This document shows, piece by piece, positions 5,355 to 14,004 of a DNA stretch of 25,713 nucleotides. The position numbers and the translations under genes were made by a program. Position 1 is the stretch's first letter, and each line of letters begins with the position of its first letter. The stretch spans positions 1-25,713 of the forward strand of contig DJZB01000056.1 in assembly GCA_002450335.1 (NCBI GenBank), written 5' to 3'. Origin of the DNA: Rhodobiaceae bacterium UBA6963. GTDB taxonomy: Bacteria > Pseudomonadota > Alphaproteobacteria > RS24. The notes below the pieces were generated by a model. The model saw nothing but the letters and a program-made list of their open reading frames with translations. It did not search any database and was not told the origin of the DNA.

Positions 5355-5911
5355 TCCAACCACCCTTCTTCATCAATCAAATCATTCGTGTTCTTGGTGA
5401 CCTCGCCAAAGCTAAGCCCTTCATCACGCCACTTATGCCGTGCCGCACCTATTCTTTCCAGCCTATCCGCCCATACAGGCGCAAACCGCGCGGCCAGAAA
5501 CTCCCTTAAGCGACGTGCCAACGCCGGCGACATGCCCCCCGTGGAGGCTGTCATTAGCAATTTCCCCCGCCGGATAATAGACGGCACATGAAAATCGCAA
5601 AGCGGCTTCACATCCTCAACATTTACCAGCACACCCTGCTCTCGTGCTGCTCCAGCTAGCTTTTTAGCCTCGTCATCATCAAGATTAGCAATGAAGATAA
5701 TCGCATATTTGCTTACATCCTCTGTTGTCGGCAGATAAAGCCTCACATCATCTCCGCCGGCAGCTTGCATCTCAGCACCCGGTGCGGGCGCGAAAATGTC
5801 AATCTTGTTGACATCCGCATCGCGAAGCATGTCCAACCGCTTCACCGCCTGAAGTCCGTTTCCAATTACAGCAACTTTCAAGGACGATACATCTAAGATA
5901 ATCGGAAGCAT
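5303..5911 (-). CDS. cysG: Siroheme synthase: precorrin-2 dehydrogenase/ferrochelatase (Met8/CysG-N type, 202 aa)
   Basis: This makes siroheme, the cofactor of sulfite reductase, from precorrin-2 by NAD-dependent oxidation and iron insertion. The N-terminal Rossmann segment LKVAVIGNGLQAVKRLDML carries the GxG nucleotide loop. LCDFHVPSIIRRGKLLMTAS, STGGMSPALARRLREFLA and a helical C-terminal domain are standard for the family. There is no methyltransferase domain, so it corresponds only to the first third of E. coli CysG. AAGG six bases before the ATG supports the start. The C-terminal 17 or so residues overlap the cysH start, and the pair probably forms one transcript from the promoter region shared with lipB. 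Confidence 0.92.
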   Translation of the reverse strand: MLPIILDVSSLKVAVIGNGLQAVKRLDMLRDADVNKIDIFAPAPGAEMQAAGGDDVRLYLPTTEDVSKYAIIFIANLDDDEAKKLAGAAREQGVLVNVEDVKPLCDFHVPSIIRRGKLLMTASTGGMSPALARRLREFLAARFAPVWADRLERIGAARHKWRDEGLSFGEVTKNTNDLIDEEGWLECPCPLKTEIPLKTEKS

Positions 5912-5975
5912 GACTAACCTTTCTCATCATTTATAACGGCTTCATTCATTTTTGTCATTATATAATGTAAAATAA

Positions 5976-6006
5976 TATATTATACATAAAATAAATGTAT
6001 AATATA
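5976..6006. promoter_or_regulatory. 12-bp perfect dyad in the divergent cysG/lipB promoter region
   Basis: TATATTATACAT (5976-5987) and ATGTATAATATA (5995-6006) are perfect inverses around AAAATAA, inside the 118-bp AT-rich gap between the two divergent starts. TATAAT-like -10 elements occur on both strands here (for example 5998-6003 on the plus strand), but no good -35 match is obvious. The size and symmetry suit a dimeric repressor; which one cannot be said. Confidence 0.5.
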
Positions 6007-6029
6007 AATCACACAGTTTTTTAGTTCTC

Positions 6030-6749
6030 GTGATAATATTCAATATGACTGAAATTGGCGAGCAAATCACTCATCCTGTCTTACAAAAGCACTCCAATGA
6101 TATTGTTGGATTACCTAACTGTCGATTATCAACTGCGCCTGTGACCTACCCAGAGGCCGTAGCTGAGATGGAGGCTCATATAGCGGCCATGCGTGCCGGA
6201 GAGCGTGACGAACTGTTGTGGTTTCTGGAACATCCCCCGCTTTACACAGCCGGTACGGGCGCACAAGAGAGTGATTTACTCAGCCCTGAAGAATTTCCTG
6301 TCTTCAAATCAGGGCGCGGTGGACAGTTTACTTATCACGGGCCGGGGCAACGTGTTGTCTATGTCATGCTTGACCTTAATCAAAGAGGACGGGATGTCCG
6401 ACGTTTTGTTAAGCAATTACAAAACTGGATTATAAATGCACTTCATGAATGCGGTCTTGAGGCCAGAACTGATAGCACCCATATCGGCGTCTGGGTTGAC
6501 AGACCGGAACTCGGAGAAAATCGTGCAGATAAAATCGCCGCTATTGGTATCAGATTACGAAAATGGATGAGCTTTCATGGCATTTCTATAAATGTTAACC
6601 CAAACTTGTCACACTTTAATGGCATCGTACCTTGTGGGATAGCCGACCAGAATGTTACCAGCCTTCAGGCATTAGGCATGAATATATCCATGTCAGAATT
6701 TGATGAGGCTTTGATTAAGACGTTTCAGACAAGCTTTGACAGTGATTAA
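6030..6749 (+). CDS. lipB: Octanoyl-ACP:protein octanoyltransferase LipB (239 aa)
   Basis: LipB moves octanoate from acyl carrier protein to lipoyl-domain lysines, the first step of lipoic acid synthesis. All signatures are present: YPEAVAEME, FLEHPPLYTAGT, RGGQFTYHGPGQ, the catalytic Lys in DKIAAIGIR (Lys168) and the catalytic Cys in GIVPCGI (Cys202). The frame opens at GTG 6030; an ATG at 6045 is an equal alternative, and neither has a clear ribosome binding site. The first 25 residues are outside the family core. It is divergent from cysG and runs tail-to-tail into pccA with a single base between the stops. Confidence 0.95.
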   Translation: MIIFNMTEIGEQITHPVLQKHSNDIVGLPNCRLSTAPVTYPEAVAEMEAHIAAMRAGERDELLWFLEHPPLYTAGTGAQESDLLSPEEFPVFKSGRGGQFTYHGPGQRVVYVMLDLNQRGRDVRRFVKQLQNWIINALHECGLEARTDSTHIGVWVDRPELGENRADKIAAIGIRLRKWMSFHGISINVNPNLSHFNGIVPCGIADQNVTSLQALGMNISMSEFDEALIKTFQTSFDSD

Positions 6750-6750
6750 G

Positions 6751-8736
6751 TTACTCAAACTCAATCATAACATCATCAACGGCCAACTTGTCACCTGCAG
6801 AAACCAAAACAGACTTCACTGTTGCATCTTTTTCGGCACGCAGAATATTTTCCATCTTCATAGCTTCGACAACAGCGAGAGCCTGACCTGACTTAACCTC
6901 TTGTCCCTCTTCCACATCAATAGACATCACAACACCAGGCATCGGGCACAATAGTTCTTTACTGCTTGCACCGTCGGTTTTCTCTGGCATATAGACCATC
7001 AGCTCTTGCGCCCGCAAACTTCTGATAAATACTTCCTGTGCCTTCCCACGCGCGGTCAGCACATAGCCCTCCGGCATTGTGTCGACTGCAAGCGAGACGG
7101 CTTGACCATTCACCTTACCTACGAAAAATAAATCACCCGGTAGCCAAAGGCTTTCAAGCTCAAAAGTTTCATCATCCAGAATAATGCCATTTTCATCAAA
7201 CCGCGCCGTGAAAACATGATCATCAACCTGCACTGCCATGGCATCCGGCAGTGTCGCTTCATAATTTGGCATGGCTCCGGATATTTCAGATGCGCGATCA
7301 AGCATGTAAGAGCGCATATAAAAACCGATAGCGGCGCGTTCTTTGATTTGTTCAGGAGATAAAGGGGCACCTTCAAAACCATCCGGATATTCCTCGGCAA
7401 TAAATGCCGTGGTCAGCGCACCTTCGCGGAACCTATCATGCAACATAATGGCTGCAAGGAAATCAATATTATGACGGATGCCGTCAATTCTAAATCCATC
7501 CAATGCATCAGCCATAGCATCAATTGACGTCATGCGGTCGTTAGCATGCGTTACCAATTTGGCAATCATCGGGTCATAAAATAGTGAAATCTCACCACCT
7601 TCATAAACACCCGTATCATTACGCACCGTCACTCCATCCGTCACACCTTCTTGAGGCGGACGATAACGTGTTAGGCGACCGGTTGATGGCAGAAAACCTC
7701 TATACGGGTCTTCAGCATAAATACGGCTTTCCATAGCCCAGCCATTCAATTTCACATCCTTTTGCGCCAGTGTGAGTTTTTCTCCGGCAGCAACTTTGAT
7801 CATCTGCTCAACAAGGTCAATGCCGGTGATCAGTTCGGTAACGGGGTGCTCAACCTGCAAGCGTGTATTCATTTCGAGAAAGTAAAAGTTTTTATCGCCA
7901 TCGACGATGAACTCCACCGTTCCGGCAGAGCAATAATCCACCGCTTTAGACAGCGCGACAGCTTCCTCACCCATTGCCTTTCTGGTTTTCACATCCAGAA
8001 ACGGGCTAGGCGCTTCCTCAATAACTTTTTGATTACGGCGTTGAATGGAGCATTCGCGTTCACCAAGATAAATCACATTGCCATGCTTATCGCCCAACAC
8101 CTGAATTTCAATATGGCGTGGCTGGGTAACAAATTTTTCAATAAAAATTCTATCATCACCAAAGCTGGAGGCTGCTTCATTTTTGGAGGACTGAAAACCT
8201 TCCTTGGCTTCCTCATCATTCCAAGCTATCCGCATGCCCTTCCCGCCGCCACCGGCAGAAGCTTTAATCATTACAGGATAGCCGATTTCAGTTGCTATTT
8301 TAACCGCTTCATCAGCATCCTCAATCAACCCCATATGTCCGGGGACGGTACTAACACCGGCTTCCATGGCAAGTTTTTTGGAAGTGATTTTATCGCCCAT
8401 CGCCTCAATGGCCCCAGCCGGGGGGCCTATAAAAGCTACACCGGCTTTATCGAGTGCTTCGGCAAAAAGCTTATTCTCACTCAAAAAACCGTAGCCCGGA
8501 TGAACCGCTTCGGCGCCGGTCTGCTTAATAGCATCGAGAATTTTATCAATAATGAGATAGCTCTCAGACGCAGGTGCACCGCCTATATGGACAGCTTCAT
8601 CAGCCTCACGCACATGCAAAGCATCTGCGTCAGCATCTGAATAAACAGCGACTGTTTTAATACCCATAGCTCGGGCTGTCCGAATGACACGGCAGGCAAT
8701 TTCACCACGATTAGCAATTAAAATCTTTTGAAACAT
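6751..8736 (-). CDS. pccA: Propionyl/acetyl-CoA carboxylase alpha subunit (biotin carboxylase + BCCP, 661 aa)
   Basis: The alpha subunit carboxylates biotin with ATP and bicarbonate. It begins with the biotin-carboxylase N-domain (KILIANRGEIACRVIRTARA), then the glycine-rich ATP loop KASAGGGGKGM (residues 159-168), EMNTRLQVEHPVTE in the active site, a linker/BT domain of about 200 residues, and a C-terminal biotinyl domain with EAMKMEN (biotin Lys627). Length and order match PccA. The pairing with pccB nine bases upstream supports propionyl-CoA carboxylase, which feeds the methylmalonyl-CoA route, although actinobacterial-type acyl-CoA carboxylases with acetyl-CoA activity share this layout. 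The stop lies one base from that of lipB on the other strand. Confidence 0.93.
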   Translation of the reverse strand: MFQKILIANRGEIACRVIRTARAMGIKTVAVYSDADADALHVREADEAVHIGGAPASESYLIIDKILDAIKQTGAEAVHPGYGFLSENKLFAEALDKAGVAFIGPPAGAIEAMGDKITSKKLAMEAGVSTVPGHMGLIEDADEAVKIATEIGYPVMIKASAGGGGKGMRIAWNDEEAKEGFQSSKNEAASSFGDDRIFIEKFVTQPRHIEIQVLGDKHGNVIYLGERECSIQRRNQKVIEEAPSPFLDVKTRKAMGEEAVALSKAVDYCSAGTVEFIVDGDKNFYFLEMNTRLQVEHPVTELITGIDLVEQMIKVAAGEKLTLAQKDVKLNGWAMESRIYAEDPYRGFLPSTGRLTRYRPPQEGVTDGVTVRNDTGVYEGGEISLFYDPMIAKLVTHANDRMTSIDAMADALDGFRIDGIRHNIDFLAAIMLHDRFREGALTTAFIAEEYPDGFEGAPLSPEQIKERAAIGFYMRSYMLDRASEISGAMPNYEATLPDAMAVQVDDHVFTARFDENGIILDDETFELESLWLPGDLFFVGKVNGQAVSLAVDTMPEGYVLTARGKAQEVFIRSLRAQELMVYMPEKTDGASSKELLCPMPGVVMSIDVEEGQEVKSGQALAVVEAMKMENILRAEKDATVKSVLVSAGDKLAVDDVMIEFE

Positions 8737-8745
8737 GTGTGTGAC

Positions 8746-10278
8746 CTATAGAGGGATGTTGTCGTGTTTTTTCCAAGGATTATCCAGCTTCTTGCCTTTC
8801 AGCAAAGCCAAAGCACGACAAATCCTCATGCGGGTATTTCTGGGCTGAATCACTTCATCAATGTAACCGCGCTCGGCAGCAACAAACGGATTCAGGAACC
8901 TGTCTTCATATTCTTCCGTGCGTTTTTCGATCTCTTCAGGATCATCCAACGATTTTCGGAAAATAATCTCAACCGCCCCTTTTGCACCCATCACAGCAAT
9001 CTCAGCCGTCGGCCATGCGTAGTTCACATCGCCGCGCAAATGCTTGGAAGCCATCACATCGTAAGCGCCACCATAAGCCTTTCGTGTAATAATTGTAATT
9101 TTGGGGACAGTTGCTTCCGCATAGGCGAACAGCAATTTTGCACCATGCTTAATTAACCCGCCATATTCCTGAGCTGTTCCCGGCAGGAAGCCCGGCACAT
9201 CAACCAACGTGACAACGGGAATCTCAAAGGCATCACAAAATCTGACAAAGCGTGCCGCTTTTCGGCTCGAGTCGCTATCCAGAACACCGGCAAGAACCAT
9301 AGGCTGATTAGCTACAAAACCCACAGTGCTGCCTTCCATGCGACCAAAACCAACTACAATGTTTTTGGCAAAATCTTTTTGAATTTCAAAAAAATCGCCT
9401 TCATCAGACACTTTGTAAATTACTTCCTTGATGTCGTAAGGCATGTTCGGGTTGGACGGGATTAAAGTATCTAAAGATAAATCCGGCTTATCAGTTGGCT
9501 GATGGCTTGGGAGCACCGGCACGCCGGACCGATTAGATTGCGGTAATAAGTCAATAAACCGTCTTAGCTCTGTAAGTGCCTCGATATCATTGTCATAAGC
9601 CCCATCTGCAACTGAGGACTTCGTGGTATGCACTTTCGCGCCGCCCAATTCCTCTGCTGTTACCTCTTCATTTGTAACGGTTTTAACAACATCAGGGCCT
9701 GTCACAAACATGTAGGATGAATTACGCACCATAAAGACAAAATCAGTCAGTGCAGGTGAGTAAACATCACCACCCGCGCAAGGCCCCATTATCATGGTAA
9801 TTTGGGGAACAACGCCGGAGGCTAGGGTGTTTCTTTGGAATACTTCAGCATAACCGCCAAGCGCATCAACACCTTCTTGAATCCGAGCTCCCCCTGCATC
9901 AAGAATACCAATAATCGGCAAACCATTGCGTAACGCCATATCTTGAACTTTATTGATTTTTTGGGCGTGGGCTTTAGAGAGTGAGCCACCAAAAACAGTA
10001 AAGTCTTTGGCAAAAATATAAATCGCGCGGCCATTTACCGTACCCCAGCCAGTGACAACACCATCGCCGGGGATTTTCTGATTTTCCATGCCGAATTCAT
10101 GGCAATCATGTTCAACGAACATGTCATATTCTTCGAATGACCCTTCGTCGAGCAGAAGTTCAATGCGTTCTCTAGCCGTCAGTTTGCCTCTGGCATGCTG
10201 AGCTTCAATTCTTTTTTCGCCGCCGCCCAGTCGGGCAATTCGACGACGTTCTTCAAGTTCTTCTATGACTTCTCTCAT
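8746..10278 (-). CDS. pccB: Propionyl-CoA carboxylase beta subunit (carboxyltransferase, 510 aa)
   Basis: The beta subunit moves the carboxyl group from biotin to propionyl-CoA. It has the tandem crotonase-fold halves of the family: RGKLTARERIELLLDEGSFEE near the N-terminus, an N-terminal half with MGPCAGGDVYSPA, and a C-terminal half with PGFLPGTAQEYGG and ITRKAYGGAYDVMASKH. The ATG at 10278 has AGGGG four bases upstream and gives the usual 510 aa; an in-frame TTG at 10293 would add five residues. pccA follows after nine bases, so the two subunits are co-transcribed. Upstream lies the ATP12-family gene, 64 bp away. Confidence 0.95.
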   Translation of the reverse strand: MREVIEELEERRRIARLGGGEKRIEAQHARGKLTARERIELLLDEGSFEEYDMFVEHDCHEFGMENQKIPGDGVVTGWGTVNGRAIYIFAKDFTVFGGSLSKAHAQKINKVQDMALRNGLPIIGILDAGGARIQEGVDALGGYAEVFQRNTLASGVVPQITMIMGPCAGGDVYSPALTDFVFMVRNSSYMFVTGPDVVKTVTNEEVTAEELGGAKVHTTKSSVADGAYDNDIEALTELRRFIDLLPQSNRSGVPVLPSHQPTDKPDLSLDTLIPSNPNMPYDIKEVIYKVSDEGDFFEIQKDFAKNIVVGFGRMEGSTVGFVANQPMVLAGVLDSDSSRKAARFVRFCDAFEIPVVTLVDVPGFLPGTAQEYGGLIKHGAKLLFAYAEATVPKITIITRKAYGGAYDVMASKHLRGDVNYAWPTAEIAVMGAKGAVEIIFRKSLDDPEEIEKRTEEYEDRFLNPFVAAERGYIDEVIQPRNTRMRICRALALLKGKKLDNPWKKHDNIPL

Positions 10279-10342
10279 CCCACCCCTACTCAAGTCTGTC
10301 TTTAAAACTATGCTTTTAGACGATGATATTTAATAATTTGAA

Positions 10343-11056
10343 TCAGGAAAAAAATAAAGAAAAATAGTCACTTAAAGTCTGTATTTCCCTTTTCAATCCA
10401 TCCAGCCGCGCCATTGCTTCGCTATCATCACCCCATTGTTCAAACTGGAAAAACTCATCCAAAAATGCAGCACGCCAGATATTTTCGGTTTCAGCTTCAC
10501 CGGCTTCCATATGTAATGCCAGAACAGCTGACCCCAGTAAACCTGCCCCATGCGCCAGTCCTGTCAAACGCAAAGGATTGGGCTCTACACCCTCCCCCCC
10601 TTTTGCAACTCGGGTTAATATCTCAATACTCGATTGCAACTGCTTTATTGGCGCAATGCCAGCCCCAATTTGGAGGGACACACCGTAAGAAGACTTCACC
10701 CAGTCTAGATAGGGAGTCCATATCTCGTCCTGACGTTGTAACAATGCGTCGGGATGCGTGGCGCGGTAACACAGTAAATCTGTCTCGCCATATGAAGCAA
10801 ATGCCTGCGCCGTTGCATCATAGGTCTCCGATACACGATCAAGCGCAGTATAAACTAGACGGCTCATCGGCATATCTGATGAAATAATATCGCCATCAAC
10901 TTGTCGCCATTCAGCGGCAACGGCTTCAGCCAGCCGCGCATAGGGCAGTGCCAGCAGATTTTTTGCAGGCGTCATGAGTTTATGCTCATCAAGACGAATA
11001 ATATGACCCTCTGCAGTCTCCTCGACGCTCACCTGTTCATAAAATCTGCGAGCCAT
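10343..11056 (-). CDS. ATP12-family F1-ATPase assembly chaperone (237 aa)
   Basis: ATP12 proteins bind free F1 alpha subunits during ATP synthase assembly; the family occurs in mitochondria and alphaproteobacteria. Signatures are KRFYEQVSVEE-like ARRFYEQVSVEE at the N-terminus, EWRQVDGDIISSDMPMSRL, YTALDRV, YGETDLLCYRA and W-x-P-Y-L-x-W. The length is typical. It starts two bases after the stop of the pseudouridine synthase gene upstream, so translation is probably coupled. Confidence 0.9.
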   Translation of the reverse strand: MARRFYEQVSVEETAEGHIIRLDEHKLMTPAKNLLALPYARLAEAVAAEWRQVDGDIISSDMPMSRLVYTALDRVSETYDATAQAFASYGETDLLCYRATHPDALLQRQDEIWTPYLDWVKSSYGVSLQIGAGIAPIKQLQSSIEILTRVAKGGEGVEPNPLRLTGLAHGAGLLGSAVLALHMEAGEAETENIWRAAFLDEFFQFEQWGDDSEAMARLDGLKREIQTLSDYFSLFFS

Positions 11057-11058
11057 AG

Positions 11059-12057
11059 CTATCTTTCTTCACTGGGGAAAGGGTCGTCATAATCATCCGG
11101 TTCAAAACCAAGAAGTCCCCAGCTTTCAGCCATATGATCCTGTAAATCGGCTGCAACAGTCAAGCGACCACCGGAGGGGTGCGGCATGTCAATCATACGA
11201 GCATGAAGATGCAGTTTATTTGGCAACTCACCGCCAGACTCAATCTCAGGAAGAGTATACTTATTATCACCAACCAGAGGATGACCAATCGCCAGAGCAT
11301 GGGCGCGGATTTGATGCGTCCGTCCGGTGATCGGCATAAACGCCACCCAGGAAAAAACTTGGCCCGCCCGCGCTATAACACAAAAGCGCGTAATGGCTTT
11401 CATCGCTTCTTTGTCATGATCTTCAGCAGGGCGCACACGCTCATTACCATCGCCGGCGGCACGCTTCACAAGTTTCAATTTAATATCGCCCTGTTCAGGA
11501 CGTGGAACACCGTGAACCAGCGCCCAATATGTTTTTCTGGTTTCTCTTTCGGCAAAAGATTTTGTAAGTGCCGAGGCAGCTTTGCGGTGCTTAGCAAGCA
11601 ACAACACGCCGGAGGTATCCCGGTCAAGGCGATGAACCAATCTGGGTCTTTCCCCCTTATCCGACAGCACATCCAGCAACGCATCAACATGCCAGTCAGT
11701 TTTTGACCCACCCTGCACAGCCAGACCTGAAGGTTTGTTCAGCGCAATCACATCGGCATCCTCATAGATGACACTTTTTAGCATCATGTCTTGTAGATGC
11801 GGAGGAACAGAGCGTTTTTCAAGTTTAACGCGTTGCTTTGATTGGTCCGGTGTTGCTAATGGTGGTATGCGTATCATCTGCCATGCTTCCAGTCGCAGAG
11901 ATGATTTCGCACGCCCGCCATCAACACGGATTTGACCCTTGCGAAGAAGTTTCTCTAGCTGGATATGACTAATATGAGGAAAAAGTGAACGAAACCAACG
12001 GTCAAGCCGCATCCCGGCCTGATCCGGCTGCACCTGTAAATGTTGCACACCGCTCAT
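11059..12057 (-). CDS. rluC: RluA-family 23S rRNA pseudouridine synthase (RluC-like, 332 aa)
   Basis: It converts uridine to pseudouridine in RNA. An N-terminal S4 RNA-binding domain (MRLDRWFRSLFP, then LEKLLRKGQIRVDG) precedes the catalytic domain, which has LNKPSGLAVQGG, the active-site VHRLDRDTSG (catalytic Asp145), RKTYWALVHG and TGRTHQIRAH. The S4 domain plus this layout favours RluC/RluD-type rRNA enzymes; the exact sites (955/2504/2580 for RluC) are inferred. The last 20 residues are acidic. It sits 33 bp after the protease gene and two bases before the ATP12 gene. Confidence 0.93.
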   Translation of the reverse strand: MSGVQHLQVQPDQAGMRLDRWFRSLFPHISHIQLEKLLRKGQIRVDGGRAKSSLRLEAWQMIRIPPLATPDQSKQRVKLEKRSVPPHLQDMMLKSVIYEDADVIALNKPSGLAVQGGSKTDWHVDALLDVLSDKGERPRLVHRLDRDTSGVLLLAKHRKAASALTKSFAERETRKTYWALVHGVPRPEQGDIKLKLVKRAAGDGNERVRPAEDHDKEAMKAITRFCVIARAGQVFSWVAFMPITGRTHQIRAHALAIGHPLVGDNKYTLPEIESGGELPNKLHLHARMIDMPHPSGGRLTVAADLQDHMAESWGLLGFEPDDYDDPFPSEER

Positions 12058-12090
12058 GTTCGTCCCTTAATTTTCGCTTCGCACTGCAAG

Positions 12091-13527
12091 CTAACGTATT
12101 GACGTTCTGATAATTCGTCCAGCCCGTCTCAGTTCTAAGTTCCACTGTTCAGACGGCTTTTCCAATAATCCGACCAACCCTGCAACATTTTTGATTTCGG
12201 TTCTGTTAATAGCGAGAATAATATCTCCCGGACGCAAGCCGACCCTGGCAGCGCGGGTGCGTTTATCAACGGACAAAATAATTACACCTTTTTCCTCAAG
12301 GCTTAGTTTAAAAGTCTGTCCCATTTCTTCTACAACAGCAGGGTTAAGATTACTGACCTTCACAGCGTTAAAGATATGCTGTCCGGTCAATGTCGTTTCA
12401 TTCCGTGGTGGTGTATCCGGTGGAGAAACCAGTTTTACGCTGGCAGTTTTTCTATTTCCCTGCCTGAGATAACCAATTGTCGCCCGGGCACCAACTCCGG
12501 CAACTGCCAAACGATAACGAAAATTCTCCGGTTCGAGAATTTCTTTGCCGTTAAAGGTCGCTACGACATCGCCGGATTTAATTCCCGCCTTACGGAATGG
12601 ACTATTGGGATGAAGTTTAACGATGAGTGCCCCCACGGGTTTTGCCAAACCCAGTGTTTGAGCAAGCGATTGGGAAACTTTTTGCAATTCCACACCGGCC
12701 CAAGGACGTACTATTCTCCCATCCGAAAGTGCCGCATCAACAACTTGCTGAACCATATTGGAAGGAATGGCAAAGCCGATACCAACGGAACCACCTGAAC
12801 GGGTATAAATGGCCGTATTTACACCAAGTAAACGTCCATCCATGGTAACCAATGCACCGCCGGAATTACCCGGGTTAATCGGGGCATCCGTTTGAATGAA
12901 TGACTGAAAATCCGTTACACCTACACTTGTCCGCGCCAATGCCGAGACAATCCCATTCGTTACTGTCTGTCCAACACCAAAAGGATTACCAATCGCAAGA
13001 ACAAAATCGCCAACACTCACCGTGTCGGAATTACGGAAAGGCAGAGCCGGAAATTGCTCCTCTGCATCAAGAATTTTCAAAACGGCAAGGTCAGTGCGTT
13101 CATCAGCAAGCAATAGCTCAGCCGAAAACTCTCGTCTATCTGACAGAACAACCTTAAAAGCTTCAGCACCGCTAATTACATGATTATTGGTCACGACAAT
13201 TCCTTCGGCTGAAACAATCACGCCCGAGCCGAGTGAATTTTCCAATCGTTCTCTTTGACCAAAATTGTCTCCAAAGGATTTGCCGAAGAATTCTTCAAAA
13301 AACCTGTCATTAAATAAGGAGGGCCGTCTGGCCTTCACACGACGGGTGGCATAGACATTCACAACCGCCGGAGCGGCCTGTTCAACTACCGGCGCAAAGC
13401 TCAATTGCACATCTTTGAGAGAGGCAGGGATACGTGGCTCGGCAGAAGCCAAGCTTGTCACAACAAATATACTGACAAACAGAAAAGTAAATTGTAGTGA
13501 ACGACGGGTAACCCCGAATACAGGCAT
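12091..13527 (-). CDS. Periplasmic Do-like serine protease (DegP/DegQ/HtrA family, 478 aa)
   Basis: A trypsin-like protease-chaperone for misfolded envelope proteins. From the ATG at 13527 it has a Sec signal peptide (two Arg, then FTFLFVSIFVV, cleavage likely after SLASA). The catalytic triad is His116 in TNNHVI, Asp146 in RTDLAVL and Ser222 in NPGNSGG. Two PDZ domains follow: GALIVKLHPNSPFRKAGIKS, and a shorter one with GLRPGDIILAINR near the C-terminus. The frame stays open to 13638, which would overlap rplQ by 89 bp, and Met codons at 13578/13575 have AGGTGG nearby. I prefer 13527 because it gives a normal signal peptide. It follows rplQ by 22 bp and may be read from the ribosomal operon. 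Confidence 0.9.
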   Translation of the reverse strand: MPVFGVTRRSLQFTFLFVSIFVVTSLASAEPRIPASLKDVQLSFAPVVEQAAPAVVNVYATRRVKARRPSLFNDRFFEEFFGKSFGDNFGQRERLENSLGSGVIVSAEGIVVTNNHVISGAEAFKVVLSDRREFSAELLLADERTDLAVLKILDAEEQFPALPFRNSDTVSVGDFVLAIGNPFGVGQTVTNGIVSALARTSVGVTDFQSFIQTDAPINPGNSGGALVTMDGRLLGVNTAIYTRSGGSVGIGFAIPSNMVQQVVDAALSDGRIVRPWAGVELQKVSQSLAQTLGLAKPVGALIVKLHPNSPFRKAGIKSGDVVATFNGKEILEPENFRYRLAVAGVGARATIGYLRQGNRKTASVKLVSPPDTPPRNETTLTGQHIFNAVKVSNLNPAVVEEMGQTFKLSLEEKGVIILSVDKRTRAARVGLRPGDIILAINRTEIKNVAGLVGLLEKPSEQWNLELRRAGRIIRTSIR

Positions 13528-13549
13528 AAAAGTCGTGAAGACGAGACCG

Positions 13550-13975
13550 TTAAATGGCTTCTTCAACACCCTCATCATCCACCTGAACAGGGCCCGAGTC
13601 TTGACCACGTGCCTCTGGGTCACGGTCAACAAATTCAATCACAGCCATTGGGGCATTATCACCAAATCTGTAACCGGCTTTGAGAACACGCGTATACCCA
13701 CCGGAGCGGTCTGCATAACGTGGCGCCAATGTTTCAAACAATTTTTTTGCCCATTCTTTTTCAGGCAGTTTGGCAATAGCCTGACGGCGCGCATGTAAAT
13801 CACCGCGCTTACCAAGCGTTACCAGCTTCTCAACATAGGGACGAAGCTCTTTAGCTTTTGGCAGGGTGGTAACAATCTGCTCATGTTTAATCAATGCGAC
13901 CGCCAGATTCCCCAGCATAGATTTGCGGTGACTCTGGGTGCGGTTTAATTTTCTGCCTGCTTTAGCGTGACGCAT
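13550..13975 (-). CDS. rplQ: 50S ribosomal protein L17 (141 aa)
   Basis: L17 is a large-subunit protein near the exit tunnel. MRHAKAGRKLNR, HRKSMLGNLAVALIKHEQI and TTLPKAKELRP are diagnostic. At 141 aa it is longer than the 127-aa E. coli protein; the extra is an acidic tail (VQVDDEGVEEAI). It is the last gene of the alpha operon, 29 bp after rpoA. Confidence 0.97.
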   Translation of the reverse strand: MRHAKAGRKLNRTQSHRKSMLGNLAVALIKHEQIVTTLPKAKELRPYVEKLVTLGKRGDLHARRQAIAKLPEKEWAKKLFETLAPRYADRSGGYTRVLKAGYRFGDNAPMAVIEFVDRDPEARGQDSGPVQVDDEGVEEAI

Positions 13976-14004
13976 GGTTTTCTCCGAATTCGCAGATAAT
14001 AGAG

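Noticed and set aside
7762..8640. A 292-codon open frame on the plus strand
   Set aside because: It lies wholly antisense to the conserved biotin carboxylase domain of pccA, and its translation resembles no family; it reflects codon bias of the real gene.
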